Assembly (NCBI GenBank): GCA_963082875.1
Contig: OY720103.1
Span: 4,650,001-4,714,000 of the forward strand
Length of the DNA stretch: 64,000 nt
Direction: 5' to 3'
Source: Corella eumyota
Lineage: Eukaryota > Chordata > Ascidiacea > Phlebobranchia > Corellidae
The notes under the pieces were generated by a model. It saw only the letters and a list, made by a program, of their open reading frames with translations. It did not search any database and was not told the DNA's origin. The position numbers were made by a program, and so were the translations under genes. This document shows positions 1 to 9,864 of this stretch, in pieces. Position 1 is the stretch's first letter, and each line of letters opens with the position of its first letter.

Positions 1-182
1 ACCTTAAAATACACATGGGCTCCGTCACCTTGCTGCTCCAGACTCCATGTTTGCTTCTTCTTTAAACTAGCCCCGCTCGCCGCGATCTTAAAGCTGAAAG
101 TCTCGGCTGTCAGATACTTCTTCTGCGCGTTGATCAGACCAAACGTAAACTGCAGTGCTTCACTCATCGCGATCGAGCCCAT
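1..182 (-). CDS. FSCN: Fascin, first coding exon (gene runs off the left edge)
   Basis: Fascin bundles parallel actin filaments in filopodia, microvilli and other protrusions. The minus-strand reading begins at the ATG at 180-182 ([18 protein letters not shown]); a second in-frame ATG lies at 165-167. It then contains [20 protein letters not shown] and SLEQ, which follow the start of the first beta-trefoil of animal fascins almost residue by residue, including the conserved FGLIN, KYLTAE and SLKKKQ blocks. About 60 residues are visible out of the usual roughly 490. The last bases on the minus strand read AAGGT, so either the exon ends exactly at the window edge with a GT donor or coding continues; this cannot be decided here. 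No other fascin exon is present. Confidence 0.92.
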   Translation of the reverse strand, partial: MGSIAMSEALQFTFGLINAQKKYLTAETFSFKIAASGASLKKKQTWSLEQQGDGAHVYFK

Positions 183-672
183 AATGACGTTGTTTAACCT
201 AACACAAGCTTACCACGCAAATTACACAATCTAAAAAGAAAAAGGCAATCGGGTATGAATAATTAATAATAGCCTGTCATTGTGTAGCTTCTTATGCATG
301 CCTGTATTCTAAACGGCAGGAAACTCATATAGCAGTTTTGCAGTCTTAATATATTGTTGTTTTCTGCCCACGTTTTTAATGTATAACATACATAAACCCT
401 CTATTATTTTTACACAAAACTGGTCCAATTACCATATTTTTTCCCTACCTGTCAAATAAATTTACTGATTTTTGTCATTACATTTAATTTTGGTTCCTAA
501 AAAAGCATGCGCGTGGCGATGCTGCTAAAAATAATTTTTTTAAAACCCGATTGCTTTTTATTGCCGGAAATTAATTGGGCCACCTATGCGGATATTTAAT
601 TTAAAAACCACGCTGTTTTAATTCTAAACATCGAGGTATCAACACAGGACTTTTATATGGAGTAGATAGGGT
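183..672. other. Upstream region of fascin, no gene seen
   Basis: AT-rich sequence directly upstream of the fascin start. It should hold the fascin promoter, but I see no clear TATA box at a sensible distance and no coding potential. Confidence 0.5.
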
Positions 673-990
673 AGTATTAAAATACAGAATGCGAAAACTT
701 GCAGGGTGCGGAAAATATCGAGGCCGTATGTAAATGTTATCAAAAATCGCTGAATGCGAAAAAGACGGAATTTTTATACCCTTTTCTAATCTTTCATTGC
801 GCTTTTTGGTCGATTTCGCATCATCTCTTGGCCTTTAACAGCAATCCCACATCATTTTTTAGCCCTTTATTTAAATACTGCATTTATACTGCAGTAAAGT
901 ACAAAAATGCCGTTCCGTCCCGCATTCCGCGAATTTTTGTTAACGTTCACATACGGTCTCGCACTATTCAGCATTCTGTACTTTATGACT
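673..990 (+). mobile_element. MITE-like element, copy 1
   Basis: About 318 bp with imperfect terminal inverted repeats: one end reads AGTATTAAAATACAGAATGC and the other, reversed, AGTCATAAAGTACAGAATGC. A related copy in opposite orientation lies at 3121-3424. The two share blocks such as GGCCGTATGT, ATCGCTGAATGCGAAAAAGA and GCATTCCGCGAATTTT. A 112-residue open frame inside it is an accident of the repeat. No transposase is visible, so it is non-autonomous. Confidence 0.7.
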
Positions 991-3120
991 TAGCAGTAGA
1001 TGACTATTTAATAAATTTTTTTGAATCATATAGCTGAAATGAATCATATAGCTTTAATTTTACAAGTTGTTAACTGACTGATAGTTTTCCCTACTTGAAA
1101 CTAGCGGTTTGACTTAAAAACTAAAAAGGAGTACATGTGATTCATGTATATATGTAAACCTTTTTTGTATCCTGACGTTGATGTTCTAATTTCCTTTATT
1201 TCTGGCTCTGTGGGGAGTGGTTATCTGGTTTCCCAAATATTTTGCTTTCCTTATTTTTACGTAAACCGAAAGCACTTGCTTTGATTTTATTTTTGAAGGT
1301 TTAATTTTTTGTGCCAAAAATTAGTCTAACCTTTAACTGGAAAGAGAAAGAAAAATCTTGCTCTAAACTTTCTAAAAACGAAAGTAATAACGGCAGCACA
1401 AAAATTCGCCTTAAGTTGTATATAGTAGTACTACTAACTGATCTTACTTAGCACTTTTGCAGTTACTTCTGCATTTGAAATGAATGCAACTTATTGCTAT
1501 ATAAACCCTTTAAACTTGAGTTTAAAATTCCAACGAAAGCTACATTCTCAGACTGTAACAAAACGCCAGTTTAACCAGTTTCAATACTATACCGTCGCGG
1601 TTTTTCGCTGAAAAAGTATTATGTTAAATTCACTTGGGAGGGCAAATCGCATATTGACTACGTCACCTTTGTTCTAAAACGAAACGAAATCTAAATTATC
1701 GACCTACGCTTGTCTCCATATGGTATTTTTCTATTTTCTCATGATAGATACGTAACACAATAGCGAAACTTACAGACAGGTGGGTTCGTCGTCTGATGGC
1801 TGGCAATTAATTATTCATATTGTGCTGTTTTCTCTTCGAAACTGTGCTCAAAAACAGTAAACGCCCAACTTTGTTTTGCATTGATTAATATAACGAAGCG
1901 TGTTGTGTCTGGTGGCGCTTGGAAGTCGTGACGTCATCTCTCTGCCGGAAATCTCTAGCAATTTGTTGCTTCCCTTTTTTAAGTCACACGGTTCATGGTA
2001 AAGCGCTTTAAAAAATAAAAAAAAATTAGGGCGTTTTAAAGTCAATTTTTTTATGCACAATTTCGGGCGGCCTGGTGGTATAATAAACAGTTTAAAATAA
2101 CGCGCAATTTCCGACGATATAGATTGTTGAATTATTAAAACGGCGTAAACCCCCCGGCGGCAACGAATAAGCTAAAATGCGTAGAAACGGAAATCACATC
2201 GCCAGATCTAAAACTAATAACTTTAACACAGTCTCAGTGTGTTATTTTAGCCTAGCTTTGGGTTTATTATAAAACTAAAGTGGGGCTTACATGACCGAAA
2301 ACCATTCGACCAAATGTACATTTTACCTAAAAAAACAAACTTTAAAACCAAATTTTACCGCAAACTAGCCAAACGCAAAGGCATTTCGTTAAAAACGGTA
2401 TGGGTGAAAAGGGGGTTAATACCACATGTCTTATATAGTCAGTGAAATACCATATTTGGGCATATGGTTTTCGGTTAGTTGAATATTCGGTAAAAATTGC
2501 TTTCGGTTAGGTGACATAATCCTATTTGCGTAAACACATATGCTGGCCAGATGCAAATGAAATTTTTTGTTTGTTTTTCGTAAACAAAAAGCTGTCTGCA
2601 GTCGATCTTTATCGGGTATTGTAAACAATATATTACCCGCATATAATGATTTGTTTACCAATTAACGCCTGGTTTGATTTTAACAATTGCTTTTGGCATC
2701 TCTTTCTAATAAATATTTCATTGACTTTCATATAATCAATAATTCGAGGTTTGGGTTTTTTAAGTAAGATAAACAAATCAAATATAGAACTGGTTTTGTA
2801 TCTTAAACTCTTTTCAATTTTGGGTCATCACTTTTAAATAAAACTAAACTAAAACTACCCTTTTAACCAGTATACAAATTTTTAAAGGCTTTCAGTTGAA
2901 ATTTTTGTTCGAAATTTATCATAAACTAATACGGCTCAAACTCTATACACTAGGTACTTGTTCTCCCTACTATACTACTTTGCCTATTCGAGTATTTCAA
3001 TAAATTCGAAGTGCATTTGAAGGACCGACACAATGAGAAAAATTATGCGGCGCTTATGTCGCTAAACTTTGAATACTTTTTTGTTCGTCATTTTTCATCT
3101 TTCAAATTTAATATAAGGAC
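991..3120. other. Intergenic, AT-rich; one possible small inverted-repeat element
   Basis: No gene recognised. Around 2290-2480 there is a candidate small MITE: a block reading ACCGAAAACCAT near 2294 recurs inverted near 2465 (ATGGTTTTCGGT), with neighbouring bases also complementary. A short inverted repeat CGGGTA...TACCCG lies at about 2615-2640. A CRE-like TGACGTCA core lies near 1930. Open frames on either strand here show no family resemblance. Confidence 0.4.
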
Positions 3121-3424
3121 AATACAAAAGTACGGGACGCGGGATAGTGCGGGACCATATGTAAACGTTAGCAAAAATTCGCGGAATGCGGGACGGAACA
3201 GCATTTTTGTACTTTACTGCGGGACGAATGCCATTGTACCTAAAAGGCTAAGGGATGATGTGGGATCGACTTTAAAAGTCGAGGGATGTACAAAATCGAC
3301 TTTAAATCGCAAGGGAAGATTAGGGTATGAAGATTCCGTCTTTTTCGCATTCAGCGATTTTTTGTAAACGTTGACATACGGCCTCGGCATTTTTGCAACT
3401 TCCCGCGTACCGTATTTTAGTACT
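3121..3424 (-). mobile_element. MITE-like element, copy 2 (inverted relative to copy 1)
   Basis: Second copy of the element at 673-990, in opposite orientation. Its two ends are imperfect inverted repeats of about 70 bp: AAAAGTACGGGACGCGGGA at the left and, reversed, AAAATACGGTACGCGGGAA at the right. It is rich in GCGGGA motifs and carries overlapping spurious open frames on both strands. Confidence 0.7.
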
Positions 3425-4635
3425 GACCCTAGGAATAGACGCATTGCGTTCTAAAATCCACTTAAGCTTAGCAGTATTATTGCAGTATAACTCCTATTTT
3501 TATCCAACCCCTTACACTTTTTCACTTTTTAATCACTGTTTTTACTCTATATTATTTGCTACAAAATCACTTTAACGCATTGCCCGAGGTTATGTGGTTG
3601 TGGCCGACCAATTCTAAAAATCTGTATTCAATTAAGAACAATGCATTTACATTAGCATTTATAATCATTCTATTGACGTAAAAACATCTTCTAAAACCTT
3701 CAATAAATGGAATAAATCGTTAAAAGGTCCGCGTGCTTTTTTCCTGTCTTCAATATGCGTATTATGTAAATCATAGACGATAGAATGCTGTTTACAAATA
3801 TATTTTATACACACAAACAGAAAACGGAAATGTCAAAAAATTAAGCTTACATTTGCTAAACTGTAACATGTGGTATTGTTACCTTAATTGTTATATATAT
3901 TATCTTTAGACCTCAATTGTCAATCAGATTTGGTTAAATAAGTTATATTTATGTTACCGATAAAGTTGATGCTTTTTTTTAAAGGGAATTTTTTGATTCC
4001 ATTTCAATAAGGTATTAGTTAAGTTGGGTGTTTAAAAATAACAAATTTTGCAAGTGCTGAGCATATAGCAAAAAAATCATAATAAAATAAAAAACAGCTT
4101 GAAATACAAAGTCAACAAGGGTTATCCCCTTATTTTTAATAAAATTTAAATGTAATCAGTAATCTAAAAACTGTTTTGTTGTTAATTTTATTTCTTTATT
4201 ATACTTAAGATACTATAAGACCAAATAAGTATTTTTAAAGCACAAGAGTTAACCAAAGTTTTAGTAATAAACCTGACTAAGGATAATACCTAAGCAGACA
4301 AAGCTAAAAATAAACTGGATAATTCAAAATCAAAAACACAAAAAAACGAAAAAAAAAGAATTAGTTTAGGAGGTGAAACTACACCCTCAAAATCCCCTGT
4401 ACTCAAAACCTGTTAAATTGATACCATTGCCAGGGTCCGACGCCTTATTTCCAGAAAGCAAAATAAATGGACATGTCGAAAAAAATGAACGGTATTGTTC
4501 TCCCCCTTTTTCCAAAAAAACAAGACGGAATCTAGCTCAAAACACAAACTAAAATGAAGAAATTCGACAAAACATTTTTGGCCATATTAGGTTTTTAACT
4601 CTTTACATTAGGTAAATATTTTTAATTTAATATTT
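3425..4635. other. Intergenic, nothing recognised
   Basis: AT-rich sequence with long A and T runs. No coding exon, RNA gene or clear repeat family was found. Confidence 0.5.
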
Positions 4636-4910
4636 TTTATATATCTTTATCCTCAATGATAGAAGGTCGACTTCATGACCTAAACATAGAGTAAAAACAG
4701 TTACCCTGACCCAGTCTCGAGTTGCCTTTGGCTGTTTGGGATATTATAGAATATAATTGCTAGGTAATTAATCTGCCGAGTAGGTATTGACTCAGCAGAA
4801 GTTCAGACCAGTTATAGCGCCTTACTTAAGGGCGCTACAGCTTGTGCGGGGGGGAGGGTTAAACCAACAATCTCATATAGTGTAGCAAGTGTTTAGACCA
4901 TTAAAAAATC
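4636..4910 (-). mobile_element. tRNA-derived SINE, family A
   Basis: Reads in reverse as a degenerate tRNA-like head, a middle part with GTAGCGCCCTTAAGTAAGGC and CTCAGCAGAAG variants, and a tail with CTCGAGACTGGGTC followed by ATCATTGAGGATAAAGATAT. The same consensus recurs at 18826, 24464, 27255, 43333, 50527 and 53401. It would fit the tRNA-derived SINEs described from Ciona (Cics-1 type), but I could not compare it with a library. Confidence 0.8.
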
Positions 4911-6197
4911 CATTATGTAGTTTGACAGTAAAAGCAGTATTTTAATTCGATAGAAAGCACAGAACTTTTTAGGTTTTGGGTCCTATTTTTCTGCTAAAAG
5001 TGTATTGTGTGTCTTAAACAGGCCTTCGTAGTACTGCCTTCTATCAAGACTATAGTTTGTTTTGGAGTTATGAAATAAAAGCAGTGGGGACTACCTAAGA
5101 TATTGTAGTGTAATATATAAGTGTTTTAACTAATACACAATGTTATTAGTCTGGGTTTATTTGGTCATCCCAATAAAAATTTAAAACAAAAAAAATCACT
5201 TGTATAGATTTATTGAGGTATTATTAACTTCAATTAATTTATCCGTTTTTTTTGTATATATCTTTATCCCCGATGTGGGAAAGTCGATTTGTTACTTGTT
5301 TTTAACTTTTTTTAAATATTTAATTAAAAGTTATATCAAAAACAAAAAAAACGATGTTAAATATTTAAGAGTAAACTTTTTATTTTTTAATTAAGAAAAA
5401 GTGTCTACCATTTTTTTGGATTTTTGACAATCACGTGTTTTTACAAACAATGCCAAAGAAAGAAAAAAATAATGTTAGCAAAATGGTATAATAGTTGAAA
5501 AAACATCTGTCCGAATTAATGAAAAGCAGATTACTTTTTTGGTTTTACAATCAAACAATTCTGAAGTTCAGACGGTCATAGACGCCAGGCATTACGCTTT
5601 CAGGCTTTGCTTAAATGGTCAGATAGTCTGATAGTGTAAGTATGTTTTTGTAAATCTGTTAATTGGAATAATATACTAATTTTTTCTTATTGTAAATAGA
5701 TGATTTAATTTACCTAATGTCAGTTATTGTTTGGTATTTTGTGATTTAATTATTATTGGCCCTTTTTGTTTTTAAACATTTGTTTTAAACTTATAACACA
5801 TTTGTTGTTGTAGAATGGTTTAAAACTAAAAAAACTATGCAAATGAAGCCCTTTCTGCATATTGCTAATTTTTTTGGTCATGTTTAATTCAACTTATATA
5901 TTGATTAAAAGCCTTAAGGGTAAGTTTGTTTAAAATACTTTGTTAGTTTTAACTCAGATTTAGTGTAAAATTAAACCCAACATTTTTATTTATTTTATAA
6001 ATCCTTAAATATTTTTTTATAAACAGAATTTAAATTCCTTATTGTTTAAACTGAAGATTGTTTAAGACGATTGTAAATGGGTCATGTTATAATAGAGTAA
6101 TAGTTTGATAGTACCATAAAGCAAAGTGACTATATTAAAATATTTGGATGTTTTAAAATATTAAATAACCTTTTTTTTACATATTCTGATATTGCAT
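4911..6197. other. Intergenic, with a SINE tail fragment near 5255-5290
   Basis: AT-rich, no gene. TATATCTTTATCCCCGATG at about 5257 is the 3' tail of the family A SINE in minus orientation without its body. The short open frame spanning it is not coding. Confidence 0.5.
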
Positions 6198-6205
6198 CTT
6201 TATTT
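6198..6205. repeat. 8-bp target-site duplication, left copy
   Basis: CTTTATTT sits immediately outside the terminal ACCACTGTC of the transposon. The same eight bases follow the other end at 11409-11416. Confidence 0.85.
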
Positions 6206-7440
6206 ACCACTGTCATTCTGCTAGAATTTTTTTTTTTTTTTAATCCTAGCAAAACTCCGCATTTTTCCGCGTAAGTGCATGTTAATATAAATTGGTAAAT
6301 CGGTAATACAAAAAACTAAAAATAATAAATTAATTATTGTTCTATTAATGTTATTCTCATTGTTTATCCCAATTTTGACTCCGATATTAAACCAATAATT
6401 TCGCAAGATGCAGATTTTGCATTAGCGCAAATTATTGACATTTTATATAATGTTAAATAAACAATATCAAAAGTTATAGTAAAATCAAAAAACAATAAAG
6501 AAACAAGATTTTGCTCCGACCCGAATTAAAATACTACCGACATTATGAAATTTAAAAAAAAATTAACATCATATGAAGCGAATTAAAAAGAAGGTGTATG
6601 TTAATTTTTAAAATAAACAATTTCGTTTACGCGAACTATCGACCGAAAACTGATATCAAAGATGTCGAAAATTCGACAAATCTTTTTATTTCCGAGTTAT
6701 TTTAAAATACTTTCCGACATTATGAAGTTTAAAAAAATTTAATCACAGCTAGGTTCTGCAATTATCTAAAAGTTTGCGCAGTTTTAAGTTGCACATTTTG
6801 CGTTTTCGCTAATTATCGACATTTTAAATATTATAAAAGAAACAATATCCCGCTCCTTTAGGCGAAAAACGAAACCCACTCTCCAGCAGAAACTACTTTC
6901 CCAAAAAAATATACGAGCCAAATTTTATTCATAAATAAGTAATTGTAAATTAAATTGCAAGCAAAGTTTAAAACGAAACAACCTTCGTTTGCAAAAGTTA
7001 TAGTAATTTCAAAAAACAATAAAGAAACAAAATTTCGCTCCGACCCAATTAAAAATACTTTCCGACATTATGAAATTAAAAAAAATTTAACATCATATTA
7101 ATTGAATTAAAAAGAAAGTGTATGTTAATTTTCAAAATGAACAAACTTAGTTTACGCGAACTATTGACCGAAAACTGTTAACAAAAATGTCGGAAATTCG
7201 GCAAATCTTTTTATTTCCGAGTTATTTTAAAATACTTTCCGACATTATGAAATTGAAATAAATTTAACACCATATTAAACGAGTTAAAAAGAAAGTGTAT
7301 GTTAATTTTTAAAATGAACAAATTTCGTTTACGCGAACTATCGACCGAAAACTGATATCAAATATGTCAAAAATTCGGCAAATCTTTTTATTTCCGAGTT
7401 ATTTTGAAATACTTTTCGACATTAGAAAATTAATAAAAAC
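6206..7440 (+). repeat. Left long terminal inverted repeat of the transposon
   Basis: Pairs with 9865-11408. Inside are repeated blocks: TTTTTATTTCCGAGTTATTT, a block ending in TTTACGCGAACTATCGACCG, and CCGACATTATGAAAT recur three or more times, separated by one block containing CACTCTCCAGCAGAAAC. The 61-residue frame at 6221-6406 is palindrome sequence, not a gene. Confidence 0.85.
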
Positions 7441-8093
7441 CTGACAATATTTAATCTATACTGAAATAAAAGACTATTAAGTTTTAAGTTGAACAAATTT
7501 AAATAACGTAAGGTATCGATCAAAATTTTTTTTTTTTAAATACCATGGGGATTAAATTTTCAAAGTTAATTATTGAGCAATCTTAGTTTAAAAGCCCGGA
7601 TCCCACGACAAGGGGTTGCTCTTCATCCGGGAAAGAAGAAAAGAAAAAGAAAGATAAAAAATGAAAATGTGTTTTGTAGATATAGTAGTAATTGTTGTTG
7701 TTGATGGTTAAAAAGTGGCAAAAAAGTTAAAAAGTCAATCGGTTACTACAAAAAATTTAGATAAATGAAAACAAAAATTATAAAATAGAAATAACAGAGA
7801 CAGATAATAATAGAATTATAGCACATATTTAAATTAATAGATAGATTTAATAGAAGGGTGTAAATTAAAAAGTTGTTTTAAATAAGAGGCAATTGTTATA
7901 GAGAAAAAATATACAATAAGAATATAAAACTGAAATGAAAATTTGTTTTGGAATTAATTCAATAGAAAAAATCTGGTTTTAAGTTGCCCTTATCAGTTTG
8001 GTATATACATCAGACTATAAACGTTTACCTGACCAGTAAGTCTTTGATTTTTCAAGAAATGCATATAAAAGCAGTTTGAATGTTGCTCACCTA
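7441..8093. other. Transposon interior without a recognised gene
   Basis: AT-rich and probably the 3' flank of the protease gene. One GC-richer stem-loop stands out at about 7607-7642: CCCGGAT pairs with ATCCGGG across a loop of about 22 bases. Its role is unknown. Confidence 0.45.
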
Positions 8094-8315
8094 TCAGCTA
8101 GATTCAAGGTTGTCGCAATAGGTTACGCAACAAATTCCCCATTCGTGACAAATTTGAGTATATGTTTTATTTTGTAAAACTGCATAAAAAAATATTAATA
8201 TTTCACTATCTAAAACTTGTCTAACATAATTTTCACAATAACCCAATTCATTGTTTGAACTTAAAAGATGATTATAAAGATCATGTTTGTAATTTAAGAT
8301 AGATGGTTTAAACAA
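8094..8315 (-). CDS. Short open frame downstream of the transposon protease, unknown
   Basis: A 73-residue minus-strand frame beginning just after the protease stop and in a different frame. The open frame extends upstream of its first ATG, overlapping the end of the protease gene, so it may be a second exon or a displaced C-terminal part of the same product. It contains several Cys residues (ENYVRQVLDSEI, QICHEWGICCVTYC). I do not recognise a family. It may instead be a remnant. Confidence 0.4.
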   Translation of the reverse strand: MFKPSILNYKHDLYNHLLSSNNELGYCENYVRQVLDSEILIFFYAVLQNKTYTQICHEWGICCVTYCDNLESS

Positions 8316-8368
8316 TAAACGAATTCTGGGTGGAATAACAAATTCACCGATTTTTTTTGTGAAATGCC

Positions 8369-9775
8369 CTATGTGCTGTTCCAGACAAAATTGATTTTTG
8401 ATAAAAAAGTTAAGTTGCGATAAATATTTTCAGTTACAGGGCAACTAAATATATTGTGTTGACTAAGTTTGTAATTTCTACCCTTTAAAAATAAAGAATG
8501 ACGATAACCATATACAGTGTTTTTTGATTTATCAAATGGCAATGTTATGATAGTTAAAATTTGTTTTTGTACATTTTGTAACAACGGGCTACTTGTTTCT
8601 GGCCAAGAAACATCTTTTACGTAATTGTAACTAAAGTCCATAAAGAAAGTCTTAAGTTTATGTAAAGACCTAAAATCATTATTATCGAAAGTTTTACATC
8701 CAAGTAAATTGTCGCCGCCATTTACCTGCTTATTTAAGGTCGATTTAAGATCAGTATTTATAATGTTATTCGCTTCTGTTTTATGACTTTCTGTGGGTAA
8801 AATTACATTTTTCTCGGGAACATCACAACTATTATCATCGTCACCAAATATTGTAGTACCAACTAACGTATAAAAAAATAAATAGCCGTTTTTATTAATG
8901 TCGTCGTAAGCCGTTTCATGATTAACAGTTTTAATTATTGTTGCAGCAGTGTCGTCGCATTTATATATATTTTTGCCATTGTCCAAAATGTTATAAGTTA
9001 CGTAATGACCAGAAACAAGAGATGCGCCCAAATGCACTACGACAGACCTTAACTTATAAGTTTTTTGAGTATTAGAATCGGAATTAAAGAATTCTAAATG
9101 TTTGTCGGGACAAATTGGAGTTTGAATTTTTTGCAGCTCGCCTGCTCTAAATAAGGATATTACTAATAAACTTGGGGTATTAATAAAATTGCAATTATTG
9201 ATATTTTTGCAAGGGCATTCCTGGCAGTTATCGGGTTCATTAATTGCTTTAAAATAATTAGAAATATAACTTGATAATTTACTATCCTTAATTGTAGGGT
9301 TGATCGGAATTAACATTATATTAGGGGTTATTTGAAAGTTTGCGGGACGAACCAAATTACACGATTTGCAAGTTAAAACCGAACTACATAAAATTTCTGT
9401 GTCACAACCGATCAAATTTAACAAGTCACAAAAATCATTATTTTTTACAAAAAAATCGCTTGCGTCCTGTTGATTTCCGAATTTAAAATTATAACTCATA
9501 CAAACTTTTTTTACGGTTTCTAAATGAAATTGATTATCAACGTTATCGTTTAAACTAATTGTATGAATTAATTGAAAAAGATTAAGCCAATCTGAATTTA
9601 TAGTATTTATCATGGTTTCGGTTATGAAAAATGGTTCAACTATTGCAATTACAGCATGCATAACTGAATTAAACCAACAAATGTTGTCACTATTTAATAA
9701 ACCTGTGAAATGCAAGTGTGCAATTGATACATTGGCTTGTATGCCAGAATTAAAGTTTGTCGCAATTTTAAACAA
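8369..9775 (-). CDS. Ubiquitin-specific protease (peptidase C19) encoded by the transposon
   Basis: A USP cleaves ubiquitin from proteins. The 468-residue frame shows all the family landmarks in order: the Cys box GLLNSDNICWFNS with catalytic Cys at residue 33, the second box GNQQDASDFF near 100-109, Cys pairs at 136/139 and 184/187 in the positions of the USP zinc fingers, then the His box with VVVHLGASLVSGHYVTYN (His 257) and CDD (Asp 274/275). Residues past about 320 are unassigned. The frame opens on a TTG, and the first in-frame ATG falls after the catalytic Cys; a TTTTTTTTCAG acceptor lies at about 9812 with the frame open through it. I infer that the true start is on an upstream exon I did not identify. 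The core looks intact, which suggests a functional or recently functional enzyme. Confidence 0.9.
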   Translation of the reverse strand: MFKIATNFNSGIQANVSIAHLHFTGLLNSDNICWFNSVMHAVIAIVEPFFITETMINTINSDWLNLFQLIHTISLNDNVDNQFHLETVKKVCMSYNFKFGNQQDASDFFVKNNDFCDLLNLIGCDTEILCSSVLTCKSCNLVRPANFQITPNIMLIPINPTIKDSKLSSYISNYFKAINEPDNCQECPCKNINNCNFINTPSLLVISLFRAGELQKIQTPICPDKHLEFFNSDSNTQKTYKLRSVVVHLGASLVSGHYVTYNILDNGKNIYKCDDTAATIIKTVNHETAYDDINKNGYLFFYTLVGTTIFGDDDNSCDVPEKNVILPTESHKTEANNIINTDLKSTLNKQVNGGDNLLGCKTFDNNDFRSLHKLKTFFMDFSYNYVKDVSWPETSSPLLQNVQKQILTIITLPFDKSKNTVYGYRHSLFLKGRNYKLSQHNIFSCPVTENIYRNLTFLSKINFVWNST

Positions 9776-9864
9776 AGTAAAAACAACCCAACACCTGTAT
9801 AAATCTAAATCCTGAAAAAAAACATTTTTAATTTTTGTATTTTCGCATAAAATGTCTGTTGTCG

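Noticed and set aside
699-1037. 112-residue open frame
   Set aside because: Lies inside the MITE-like element and is not conserved in frame in the second copy.
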